A DNA stretch of 64,000 nt from Chamaelirium japonicum (lineage: Eukaryota > Streptophyta > Magnoliopsida > Liliales > Melanthiaceae): positions 50,263,373-50,327,372 of the forward strand of contig OX393552.1 of the NCBI GenBank assembly GCA_947650365.1. Reading direction: 5' to 3'. Each line of letters begins with the position of its first letter. Within the stretch, counting starts at the first letter, position 1. The notes beneath the pieces are model-generated. The model was not told where the DNA came from. It ran no database searches and was given only the letters and a program-made list of their open reading frames with translations. Shown piece after piece: positions 1 through 10,041 of this stretch. Both the position numbers and the translations under genes were made by a program.

Positions 1-1
1 G

Positions 2-2097
2 CACAAGGGCTATCGTTGCTACGATCCCGTGGCTCGCCGGATCCGTCTCTCGTCATGTTTCTTTTGTCTAAGACATCCCGTACTTTTCTACCGAGTCCTG
101 GGATCTTCCCTTATCTCCTACATCACCCTACACGCCTTTACTACCTCTCACCATCCCTGTTTTACCTCTATATCCTTCACCATTGGATATGTCCTCTCCA
201 GTTGGGTCTCCCCCACCCTCAGTACCTACACCTCCACCCCCACCCTTCCCTCCCATGCCTCCCTCACCTCCTCCACCACCACCTGTTACTTGTGTCTATA
301 TTCGTCGGTCTGCAGTTCCTCCTCCAGAGTCGGTTCACACTGGTACTCCCTCGCCTGATGCTGCTGCTCCCTCCTCACCGGTCGTGGATCCTGCTCCTGT
401 TCGGCGCTACCCGACGCGCGAACATCACCCTCCTAACGGATATGACTACTCTCCGAACATGTTTGGTTACTCTGCCTTTACCTCTGACTCTCTTGACTCC
501 TCTGGCTACTCTGTCATTGCCTCCTATTCTCCATCTTATCAGGCTTTTCTTACCATACTTCACACCCACCGGGAGCCCTAGTCGTACCGTGAGGCAGCTT
601 TACACCCAGAGTGGCGGCAGGCCATGTCAGTAGAGCTTGAGGCTTTTCAGTGGACCCAGACATGGGATTTGGTGCCTTGTCCCTCCGGCGTGGTGCCTGT
701 TAGCTGCAAGTGGATCTTCAAGGTCAAGACTCGCCTTGACGGATCCATTGAGCGACACAAGGCCCGCCTTCTTTGCTCGTGGCTTCTCCCAGAAGTATGG
801 GATTGATTACGAGGAGACGTTTGCTCCAGTTGCTCGGATGACTACTGTGCGCACCCTCTTAGCTGTGGCAGCTGCTCGAGGGTGGCCTCTCCATCAGATG
901 GATGTCACCAATGCGTTCCTTCATGGTGACCTCTCCGAGGAAGTATATATGGCTCCTCCTTCGGGCATTTCAGTTCCTCCAGGGCATGTTTGTCGTTTAC
1001 GTCGTGCTATCTACGGGCTTAAACAAGCACCTCGGGCATGGTTTGAGCGTTTCCGCAGTACAGTTCTGGCAGCTGGGTTTGTCGAGAAATACTCTGACTA
1101 TGCTCTGTTCACCCTCTCCTCCAATCAGGGTATTACTGTGCTACTTCTGTATGTGGATGATATGATCATCACCGGGGATGACAGTGCTACAATAGCTTCC
1201 CTTCAACATTACCTTCAGAGCCAGTTTGAGATGAAGGATCTAGGCCCTCTCCGGTACTTTCTTGGTCTTGAAATTGCCCGATCAGCTCAAAGATTGTTGA
1301 TCTCCCAGCAGAAGTACATCTCTGATATTTTTGCCGAGGCTGCTCTTACTGATTCTCATATTGCTGACACGCCTATGGAGCTCAACTTAAAGCTCCTCTC
1401 TACTGATGGTGAGCCTCTCCGGGATATCTCTCGTTATCAGTGGCTGGTTGGGATGCTCGTTTATCTCACCATGACGAGGCCTGACATTGCCTATGCTGTT
1501 GGTATTGTCAGTTAGTTCGTTCAGTTTACTCGCTCAGTTCACTATGCAGCAGTCCTTCGGATTATTCAGTATCTTCGTGGCACTATCACTCGATCACTGT
1601 TGTTTTCCTCCACATCTCCACTGGTTCTGCGTGCTTACTCCGATGCAGATTGGGCTGGAGATATTGCTACTCGTCGATCTACCACCGGCTAATGCGTGTT
1701 ACTTGGTGATTCCCTCATTTTTTGGCGCAGCAAGAAACAAGAGTCTGTTGCACGCTTCAGCACCAAAGCCGAATACCGAGCTATCGCTTCCACCACTGCG
1801 GAGATTGTCTGGCTTCGACATCTTCTACTCGACTTGGGAGTCAGGATTTCTGGGGCTACACCTCTATTCTGTGACAACCGGAGTGCCATTCAAATTGCTA
1901 GCAATCCGGTTTTTCATGAGCGGACCAAACACATCGAGGTCGACTGTCATTATGTTCGGCAGGAGTTTCTTGCAAACGTCATCTCCCTGCCGTTCATTCC
2001 CTCGACAGAGCAGGCTGCTGGTTTTCTCACCAAGCCCCTGACGATTGCTAGATTTCGTCATTTTACAAGCAAACTCTCGGTACATGATCCACCGTGA
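2..2097 (+). pseudogene. Ty1-copia retrotransposon pol remnant (integrase tail, RT, RNase H)
   Basis: This is the 3' half of a copia polyprotein, decayed by frameshifts and stops. The first codons (HKGYRCYDP) match the integrase C-terminal region. A proline-rich linker follows at about 183-580. The RT domain follows, with WIFKVK near 710, the MDVTNAFLHGDL block near 900 and YVDDM near 1150. RNase H carries YSDADWAGD near 1640 and a KHIEVDCHYVR block near 1930. Breaks I can see: a frame change near 50, an in-frame TAG at 579, a frameshift near 770, a TAG at 1513 and a TAA at 1690. It is followed directly by a polypurine tract and an LTR. It is not functional. The element is cut by the left window edge. 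Confidence 0.93.
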
Positions 2098-2110
2098 GTT
2101 TGAGGGGGAG
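2098..2110 (+). other. Polypurine tract of the copia remnant
   Basis: A purine-rich run (GTTTGAGGGGGAG) sits immediately 5' of the LTR, where the plus-strand primer of an LTR retrotransposon is expected. Confidence 0.75.
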
Positions 2111-2249
2111 TGTTAATGTATATATCGGGTCGGGTTCTATGTACAGTCGGGTCGGATTCTATGTGTATACATGTATTTATATATTGGGCTTTAGTCCCTC
2201 AATGAGAACCATTCCATTCTCTCCACACCTTAGCCTTTATCTCCTAACA
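2111..2249 (+). repeat. 3' LTR of the copia remnant (139 bp)
   Basis: The segment starts TGTTA and ends TAACA, a perfect short inverted terminal pair directly after the polypurine tract. The very short LTR suits small-LTR copia lineages such as Ale/Retrofit. The 5' LTR lies outside the window, so the target duplication cannot be checked. Confidence 0.75.
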
Positions 2250-2973
2250 AACCGTATCTAAAACTAAGCCGAAACCCAGGATCTATGAGCCATGGGATGA
2301 CCCTATACCTAGGATTTCTTAACCAGGGATCTTATAGTGGTGGTTTCTTGTTGTAGGTACTCGCCGCCGCCGTCGAGCGACGACAAGTAGCTGTAACTCG
2401 TCAGGGTCGAGGTTTTCCAGCCGGGGTCGAGCTCGCCGCTCCGTTGCTCTCGCCGCTACCACCATGTGTTCGAGAGAGATGGGAGAAGAAGAGGGTTAAT
2501 TTTGGGTTTGTGAAATAAATCAGGGGTTTATCATTAATTGAAATGTTTTGCTGTCCTGCACATGCAAAATTTGTTTTGTCGGGGACTCTTCACCAATTAA
2601 CCTCTTCTTGTCTTCTGTAATTTTCTTTAAGTTAATTCTGAAGGTTTATGGATAAGTGTGTGCTGTATAATTATATAAAACAATATAAAAAGTACTAACG
2701 ATGTTAAGCAATTTTTTTTTTTGGTAAATGAACTGTAGTTTGATCGTTATCACTTACACCCGCTCTTGTTCAAAACCCTACAAATGTCCTCCCGTAGCTT
2801 CTATTTCTTTCCACAACTAGCCCCTCGGGAGGGGTTAAAGTGATATGTTCTTCAACCTGTAGGAGGGTATTTGTAGGGTTTTATACACGAGGGGCCAAAA
2901 GTAATAATCGGTGAGGGGGTCTATGTGTAATTTTCCCTTTGTTGGGAGATAATCTGAGTTAGTTTTCTATAAG
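2250..2973. other. Gene-free stretch after the copia remnant
   Basis: I see no coding potential or RNA gene. About 2350-2470 is GC-rich with a CGCCGCCGCC run. About 2740-2935 is pyrimidine/purine asymmetric (CCCTCGGGAGGGG near 2820) and resembles a degenerate MITE, without clear ends. Confidence 0.4.
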
Positions 2974-4084
2974 TAGGCCTATTAATCGGGGTGGGCTGGA
3001 TTGATCAAGATCTGCCCAAATCCGGCCCAGACTCTCGGTGGCCCTCCCACGCTCGAACTCGGCCCAAAGTGGTACAATCATTCAGCCCATTTTCATTCTA
3101 TGATTTCGGACCGATTTCGAACCAATTTCAGGCCGGCTCGAATAAGAGCATTGTGAGATAAAAAAACTCATAAGAAAATAGCATTCACCATACTCCTATA
3201 ATTTTTAAGTAACAATACATCTCATCATTTTACTAAAACCTAACATCTTTGTATGGGAGACATACCTAAAATCGTAGACATACATAGAGCAACAAAAGCT
3301 ATAAGATTCTAAACAAAAGCAACTCTTTCTAAAGACCAACTTATGTATAACTTTATCTCATAAATCTAAATAACAAGGGACGTCGGTTTTTGTGCTGACT
3401 AGACAAAACGAAACAAAAAAGCTAACTAGGACCAGCTGACTTGACAAAAATGAACCAAATAGATTTAACCATTCGTTCAAAAATCAACACACAATCTCTC
3501 ATTGGTTTCAAATCCCAACCCATTTAAACTGCATTAAACCTCTAAAATCCCGGCCCATTTAAATTGCACTAAATATGATCGTTCATCCCGTGATCTTCGT
3601 TTGCATCAACGACTATAAACTCACCTGCTGAAATTTCGGCCGCCCCAAATCATTGGGTTGATTTCGAGGAATCCGTTTGAACAGAGACAACTGTGATTGA
3701 TCAATTATAGGGGGAGAGGGAGTTGGTCGCGCGGAAGGCGCCCGCTTTTGTGTCAATCAGCACGGGCGAGGAAATGGGAATGTTAGTGTAGTCATCGAAA
3801 GTGTTTTGCTGCCAAAGGCGGTCCGTTGCAGTGCCGACAGGCACGGGCATGCACTAGTAAGTAAAATATATCGAGATGGGAATGTTTAATAAACTAATAC
3901 ATCCTTATTGTTTTGGGTTTGGGCCTAAAACGGGCCGAGCTTGACACGTCCCAAACTTGAGTTCAGACTTGAAATCATGACAAAGTTCAGCCTAGCCCAG
4001 CCCAAGCTCACCTAAAACTTGACCCAAATTTTTTTGGACCTAACAAGCGGGTATCGGGCTAGCTCAGTTCAATTGACAGTCATA
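2974..4084. mobile_element. Candidate hAT-like MITE interrupted by a Helitron
   Basis: The left end reads TAGGCCTATTAATCGGGGTG and the right end reads AATTGACAGTCATA. The same pair of end types bounds 6269-6685 (TAGGCCTGTCAA and ATTGACAGACATA). Between them is GGGC/GCCC-rich palindromic DNA plus the Helitron at 3365-3857. The flanking octamers do not match, so this is an inference from end similarity only. Confidence 0.35.
3365..3857 (+). mobile_element. Non-autonomous Helitron, copy A (493 bp)
   Basis: The element starts TCTAAATAACAAGGGA after an A and ends in CTAG before a T, which is the A|TC...CTRR|T signature of Helitrons. A hairpin, GTGCC-GACA-GGCAC, sits about 13 bases before the 3' end, the expected terminator structure. 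Both ends and most of the interior match two other copies, at 9107-9580 (minus) and 54369-54896 (plus). It has no rep/helicase coding capacity and would need an autonomous partner. Confidence 0.88.
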
Positions 4085-4100
4085 CATGTAGGAGATGGTA

Positions 4101-4709
4101 TATTAGCTAAAGGATATATATTATTTGGGTTTAGTATAAAGTCCCTTCCAAAGACACGTTTGTATAATTGTACATCAGGTCCCCAACCGAAATATTAACT
4201 TTGTGAACCCTTTAAATGACAAAGTTGCCACTCCATTACGTCTCTTGCAAGAGTGTCAATTTGTCTCCAGCAAAAGTATCAATTTATTTCCAGCAAGAAT
4301 ATCAATTTGTCCCCAGCAAAAGTATCAATTTATTTCTAGCAAGAATATCAATTTGGTTTGGTAAGAGTATTAATTTATCGGAATGATACTATTTCTACAG
4401 TGATTTCACTGTAACAACAATATCAATTCGGTTTGGTAAGAGTACCGATTAATATAATTGATACTCTTGCTACAATGATTTCACTCTATCAGCAATAGTG
4501 GAATCACTGTAGCAACCGCTACATGCACAATGCCAATCAACGAATTGATACTCTTGCTAGATACAAATTGATATTGTTGCTGGAGATGAATTGGAGGAAT
4601 ACTTTTATCATTTAAAGTGATAAACGATGGAGGGGGGGCTTACTTTAGCATGTGTTTTTTGGGAAGGACTCGATGCAATATTGAAACATTACATGTCCTT
4701 TAGCTAATA
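4101..4709. mobile_element. Inverted-repeat element with degenerate internal repeats
   Basis: Perfect 14-bp arms (TATTAGCTAAAGGA at 4101-4114 and its complement at 4696-4709) are followed inward by imperfect pairing of GTCCCTTCC-type sequence. Inside, at about 4240-4460, the phrase TATCAATTTGTCCCCAGCAA recurs several times with variation. I see no open frame. It is probably a MITE. No convincing target duplication was found. Confidence 0.55.
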
Positions 4710-5087
4710 CAGCATATGGTTAGCCCGGCAATCATCGGAGCTCATCTCCGAACCCATCAAGATCTTAACAGCAGGATCCATTTGCCATCAGCAGCGCCAC
4801 GACATGCCTCTGAACCACCCGTGCTCTTAGTTGGGGGGGACAACAATTTGGTTTTGATTCAGCTTGTGCTTCTGCTATGTTTAGAACAAGAGACAGTGAT
4901 TCCATGAGGTGTCCCATACCGTAAGGTGGGGGGACTGATACATTGACATCCATTGGTTCGAGCTGAGAGTTATTCACCTCAAGATTTGTGTACCATCGAA
5001 CGGCTGTGATGAATCTGGGAACGTCACAGTACATCGGAACCATCATTTCTCTTAAAACTATTTAGGATGGTTGTGATGAAACCGACA
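4710..5087 (-). other. Gene-free stretch with an unassigned 93-codon frame
   Basis: A minus-strand frame at 4765-5046 is open for 93 codons, with mixed composition. I recognise no domain in it, and no intron signals or neighbours support it. I keep it only as a note; it could be an exon relic or chance. Confidence 0.15.
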
Positions 5088-5260
5088 ACATCCATACCCC
5101 CTAATATTAAATCCGTAGTTTTGGATCCTTACTTCCTTCCATCCTTTTATATATATTTCCATTTTACTTTTCACCATATATATTAATCCATGCCCAATAT
5201 TTTGAATCCTATATCATGAAAACAAACAAAAGGGCTAGGACCGTAATATATCATTTTTGC
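5088..5260 (+). repeat. Dispersed direct repeat, copy 1 (about 173 bp)
   Basis: The segment from ACATCCATA to the GGACCGTAATAT block is repeated at 6045-6221 in the same orientation with small differences. The copies are about 960 bp apart. No terminal motifs identify the element type. Confidence 0.8.
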
Positions 5261-5336
5261 CCTTCCCATTCTATCCCTACACAAATCACAAATACCATCC
5301 AAGAATATTATCGTTTTGCCACTAATCAATTGAGTC

Positions 5337-5542
5337 TTATTTATCTATTTAAAAAACCAATGGCTATTATGGAAATAAATCCCACTAACCCATTCTTCCT
5401 TCCATCCTAATTTTTATTTTCCATTTTACCCTTCTTTTCTCTCCATTTATCAATTGAATCTTATTTATCCATATAAAAAACAAAGGCTATAATGGAAAGA
5501 GCAATCCCAATAATTCACTAACCCATTCTTCATTACATCCTA
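5337..5542 (+). repeat. Tandem duplication, period about 114 bp
   Basis: A block starting CAATTGAGTCTTATTTAT and ending TCCATCCTA (5337-5409) is repeated in tandem at 5451-5542 with substitutions and a small insertion. Confidence 0.65.
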
Positions 5543-5629
5543 CATTTTGTTTCCTATTTACCCTTCTCAATCCTATGTGTTAAAACTACATCAAGGGAAA
5601 TGTTTGGATAGGTTATTGGCATTGGAGCT

Positions 5630-6010
5630 CTACCCGATTAGGTATGAAAACCCCAATACCCATATCTGAAACCCAATTGCCCTTCTAACTTGTGACCCGA
5701 CGTCGACCTAAAACATCTGGTACGGGTATGGATTACGGGTACAAATGTACTTTCGGGTATAGTTATGGGTTGCACAAGGTTATGGGCATGGGTTGTATAA
5801 GGTTTGGATAGGGTATGATGGGTATAGGAACTCCATATGGTAGCGTACGTATGAGTATAGAAACTCTATCCTATTAACTTTTGGGTATGGGTACCTTAAT
5901 ACTTTTTACATGGCTTGGATAAGATATGGGTATATAAACTCTACCTAATTAACTGTCAGGTACGGGTATGAGTACCTCAATACCTATATTTGACACTCAA
6001 AACCCGATTA
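5630..6010 (+). repeat. Degenerate GGGTATGGGTA-rich repeat tract
   Basis: Variants of GGGTATGGGTAC and GGGTATAGAAACTC recur irregularly over about 380 bp. Composition resembles the interior of the GGGTCGGGT-type MITEs elsewhere in the window, but no inverted ends were located. Confidence 0.5.
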
Positions 6011-6044
6011 TCTCAGATAGTACAGTTTGACATATATATAGTGT

Positions 6045-6221
6045 ACATCCATACGCCCTAATATAAATCCGCAGTTTTGGGTCCTTACTTCCTTCCATCC
6101 TTTTACATATGTTTCTATTTTAGTTTACCCTTCACCATGTATATTAATCCATACCCAATATTTTGAATCCTATATCATGAAAATAAACAAAAAGGCTAGG
6201 ACCGTAATATGCCATTTTGGC
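6045..6221 (+). repeat. Dispersed direct repeat, copy 2
   Basis: Second copy of the 5088-5260 repeat, matching from ACATCCATA through GGACCGTAATAT. It ends where the following MITE-like DNA begins. Confidence 0.8.
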
Positions 6222-6268
6222 AAATGGAAGTTGGCAGGCACTACATAACTCACTTGGAAAGATGGGAG

Positions 6269-6685
6269 TAGGCCTGTCAACGGTCGGATTTGGATTGGAT
6301 CAAAGTGGATCCAATTTTGATCCCTATATATTTCGAATTGGGTTGGATCATTTGCCATCGGATCTCAGACCAAAATGCTAATAACAAACCCGAATTTTTT
6401 GGATTCAGATCATGACCCGGTTGATAGGTATGGCAGATCAAACAACAAAAAAGTTAGACAAAATACTCACGGCTTCTTAGTTTAAATCGCAAGGTTTTGT
6501 CCAACTTTTTTGAATCGGATCAGGGTAGATCCTAATTTGACTATATTATATTTCGAAGTGGATCAAGTCGTTTTTATTGGATCTCGGATCAAAAAAACTA
6601 ATACCAAACTCAGGATTTTCAAAAAAAAAAAACTCAGGATTTTCGGATCGGATTAGGTTCATGATCCGATCCATTGACAGACATA
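6269..6685. mobile_element. Candidate MITE with TAGGCCTGTCAA ends
   Basis: The left end TAGGCCTGTCAACGG and the right end CCATTGACAGACATA are imperfect inverse complements. The interior repeats GGATCGGAT-type words in both orientations. The flanking octamers do not match, so the ends may be off by a few bases or the element may be old. Confidence 0.45.
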
Positions 6686-6891
6686 CTCGGATGCTAACGG
6701 CTAATTTTGATGGAGCTGAAATTAAAATTGGGACCAGACCTTGATTAAAGAGAGCATAAACATCCCCTCTTCCGTACTGCTGCAAATTAGGAGTACCTAA
6801 TAGCACAACAACTATGCTTCTATATGAAGCAAAGCTTTTTATCCCTTTTATATGATTCGATCCGTAATTAATGGATCATGTAATTCCAAAC

Positions 6892-7119
6892 GAACGACTT
6901 AAAATAGTCACCCCGAGCCACACTATCACAGTGGTTTGGGGTCTGCTCGTCAACATCTGCCCCGTCCTATCCGGATCATCCGTCTCTTATCATGTGATCC
7001 CCTCGGGATTCATTTGATGATGTATAGATCCCCCATCCAAAACTGTCAATAGTGGGACAAATGACAGCGGTTGGCGAGTGAACCCCAAACCAGGGTGGTT
7101 CGGAGCGACTAAAGGTCTT
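6892..7119. mobile_element. Mutator-type MITE (228 bp) with an 11-bp target duplication
   Basis: The imperfect palindrome is flanked on both sides by the identical word TAATTCCAAAC (6881-6891 and 7120-7130). The arms share TAGTC, CCGA, CCAC and TGGTTTGGGG blocks in inverse order. A target duplication of 9-11 bp fits Mutator-like elements. A related left arm appears near 49766. Confidence 0.7.
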
Positions 7120-7130
7120 TAATTCCAAAC

Positions 7131-8937
7131 ACCTCTAACTGATACCATAACGATAGCGCAACTGACTGATAGCTCGGTGTTGTGTCGTTCTCGTGTTCAC
7201 TGTTTTGATCCTGCTCTGGGTATTCCGCTATGTAAGGTGGTGGGTACTTCTCCCGTATGATTTTCGGGTTGATTTTATGAAATTTTTTCCTCTCATTTCT
7301 TTTATAAGGTTTTTTTTTTTCTTTGGAAGGGATCAAGTGGTCATTACATCAGTTGTTAGTGCACCAGCACAGGATAGACCAAGGATGGAAACTCGCCACA
7401 GAAGTGAAAAAAATTTCCGCACAGAGAGAAGTCCACCACTCTAGAGTGGAAAGAAATATGACATAGCATTAATTTGAAACCCATGACCAAGACCACGGTT
7501 TCATATGTCTTATCAACTGAGCTATTAGTTGGAGGCAAGATTCTCTCTATGATGTCAACTCAACTTTGACATCATTTCCTAACTATTTTCATCCATGTTA
7601 CTCTAGGTCATAAGAGGCTTTATACAAAATCTGTCGACAAGTTTAGGAAACTTTGGATGAACAAAAACGTTGGAAATAACACTAAGAAAGCCCCGCTAAA
7701 AAGTGATGTCGTGATGATATCATCTACGTCCGTAGAACTCTTCTTGGAGTAGATCCTCCTGTCCAACCAATCTTTTTATATCAGGAAACAAGAGAACTAC
7801 GACTGCGTATAGTTGGTTGTTTCTGTACAATTGACATGTACGGGAAGAATGATGTCTATATCATCTTAATCTATTCTTCATTGATGTATTTTAAATTGTT
7901 ACAAGTTATAATTCTTACGCTTCCTCTTATATACTTTTCTCTCGCTCTCTATCCCATATAGTTCCGCGGACTCAAGAATCCTTCTACCACATTGATTCTT
8001 CTATTTAAAAGTACTATAATTTTACCATAAGCTCCCTCTAATTCTCAAAAACCCAAGGGTAGGTCTCTATAAGCATCCGTCATTCTTGGTATTGCGGAAC
8101 CCACACTAACATGCCAATGATTTTTTTGGTTAATATGTCTAAGGTCCCTGACAACAGATCGATGAGATGAAAACGACGGGCAAAAGGTACCTTTCACCTA
8201 AGGTTCTTGGTCAACAGATCTGCTCAATGAGAAAGGCTGCCAAAAGTCAAAAATGCCCCCTCTTCCTTTTCTCTCGAGCAACAGGTGGGCTCGAGCAGCT
8301 GTAGTGAGGCGTGCGTGGGCAAGGCGCGAGTAGCAACGTGAGTTGCAGAAGCATGCCGTCGGCGAGCAACGGAGACAAGAAGCCACGGGGGTGGAGGGTT
8401 TCGGTTTAGAATTTCTAGGTCTAGGGTTCATCTCATGAGTTATAGATCTTAGGGTTTAGAGTTAGATTTAGAATTTCTAGATTTAGCCTATGGGTTTGGT
8501 TTTAGAAAGGAGTGACATACTTTAATAATTTAACATACATTAAAAGATATTTTTGTCCACTAAACCCCTCCCCATGATTGTTTCTCCTTTGGTAAGGAAC
8601 ATGTCAATGATTCTGTATTGCCTTCACAGTGAGGAGAGTATCAATGGAAGACAAGAGGAGACGCCTCTCTATGGGTGACGGGAGGGCTCACTGATCCCAC
8701 AACCCCCCACTTGGCAGACAGGCATCAATAATCCACCGAACACAGCCAAAGCAAAGCTGGGACCCACAGGGTACATCCTTTTGCTTTCCTTCTTTCCACC
8801 CACGTCATCATCTACGGGGACCCCACACCCCCCAAACACCTCATGTGCCATGTCAAACAAGAAGACACTGACAATCTTGGGTCCAAAATCACTGATCAGA
8901 CGAGTCAAGCACGGCTCTAAAAGGATAGAGCCCTGAT
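7131..8937. other. Gene-free stretch
   Basis: I see no gene, no RNA gene and no clear transposon ends. Short AT-rich and GC-rich blocks alternate. Open frames here are short and have no recognisable domain. Confidence 0.4.
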
Positions 8938-9106
8938 TACGGGTGCAACTCGGGTTGGGTCGGTTCGGATTTTAGCAACTCCGGAGCCGAACCGAACTAG
9001 TCCGATTTTATCTAATTGAAACCGAACCAATCCGAATTGGATATGGACCCGACTTGACCTGTCATGTAGCTCCCAATTGAAAATCGGTGACATAACTTAT
9101 CATATA

Positions 9107-9229
9107 CTAGTGCATGCTCGTGCCTGTCGGCACTGTAACGGATTGTCTTCAGCAACAACACACTTGAACGTCTTCGGCAACAAAACACTTCCGACAACAA
9201 CACCAGCATTCAGAGAGAGAGCGAGAGAT

Positions 9230-9294
<65 letters not shown>

Positions 9295-9372
9295 GGACTG
9301 AGAGAGAGAGATAAAATCGGAAAGAGATAGACGGAGAGAGAGAGAGATACGGAGAGAAAGAATGAGATCTTG

Positions 9373-9420
<48 letters not shown>

Positions 9421-9580
9421 CGGGAAGAGAGACAGAAAGAGAGAAATACGAGAAGAGAGAGAAAGAGAGATCCGGGGAAGAACAGAAGGAACGGCTGTGA
9501 TCATGAAAGAGTTTTGCCTAGTTAGCATTTGGTTTCTTTTTGTCTAGTCAGCACAAAACCGCCGTCCCTTGTTATATAGA
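9107..9580 (-). mobile_element. Non-autonomous Helitron, copy C (minus strand, 474 bp)
   Basis: Read on the minus strand it begins TCTATATAACAAGGGACGG after an A and ends GCACTAG before a T. The same GTGCC-GACA-GGCAC hairpin lies just before the 3' end. Its middle is replaced by long GA microsatellites (9233-9293 and 9375-9419), which explains why its interior diverges from copies A and B. Confidence 0.87.
9233..9419 (+). repeat. Two (GA)n microsatellites inside the Helitron
   Basis: Pure AG runs of about 61 bp (9233-9293) and 45 bp (9375-9419) are separated by GA-rich imperfect DNA. Open frames reading Arg-Glu or Leu-Ser repeats here are artefacts of the dinucleotide. Confidence 0.95.
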
Positions 9581-9739
9581 TATGGACTAATATATATGAG
9601 ATCACTTCTGATCTACCCGAGCCCTAACCCAGAACAGACCCATATTTTGTCGGATCCATAAAGCTTAGAAACTACCGCATTTGGGCAAAATATCCAAACC
9701 AAACCGACCCAACCCCCAAGTTGCATCCCTAGCCCTAAT

Positions 9740-10041
9740 CACATGCCCACTTATAAGACAGTCACATGGTAGCCAGTGCCCAACAATCCTTGTGAAACGA
9801 AAATTCATTCAAGCACTATACCCTTTAGATATCTAGGGTTTCACATCTCCATTGACCCCTTCAAGAAAAAGAAGGCAAGTGGGTGTTGCAGTGGCTTATG
9901 AAATGATAATGCATTCTCCTAGAAAGAACTTGCTAGTAGGCTTAAACAACCAACCCAAAAACAGCAGAGGCTGCTTATTTGCTTTGCTGCCAAAAAATTT
10001 ACACCACCAGCTGACTCCTTGCACCTGAAGAGTGCCATTGA
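9740..10041 (-). other. Downstream flank and probable 3' UTR of the XB3-like gene
   Basis: This is the DNA immediately 3' of the stop codon at 10042-10044 on the minus strand. I cannot place the polyadenylation site; no clear AATAAA on the minus strand stands out. Confidence 0.35.

Larger units (their letters stand above)
8938..9731. mobile_element. hAT-type MITE with a Helitron nested in it
   Basis: The ends TACGGGTGCAACT and AGTTGCATCCCTA are inverse complements with one mismatch. The flanking octamers GCCCTGAT (8930-8937) and GCCCTAAT (9732-9739) differ at one base, giving the 8-bp duplication typical of hAT. The interior is GGGTTGGGTCGG-rich. A 474-bp Helitron (9107-9580) lies inside, so the MITE inserted first. 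Without the Helitron it is 320 bp. Confidence 0.8.

Noticed and set aside
4765-5046. 93-codon minus-strand frame with normal-looking composition
   Set aside because: No domain, no splice partners and no supporting neighbour; retained only as a note in the feature list.
9100-9528. Leu/Ser-rich and Arg/Glu-rich frames
   Set aside because: They are translations of GA microsatellites in a Helitron.
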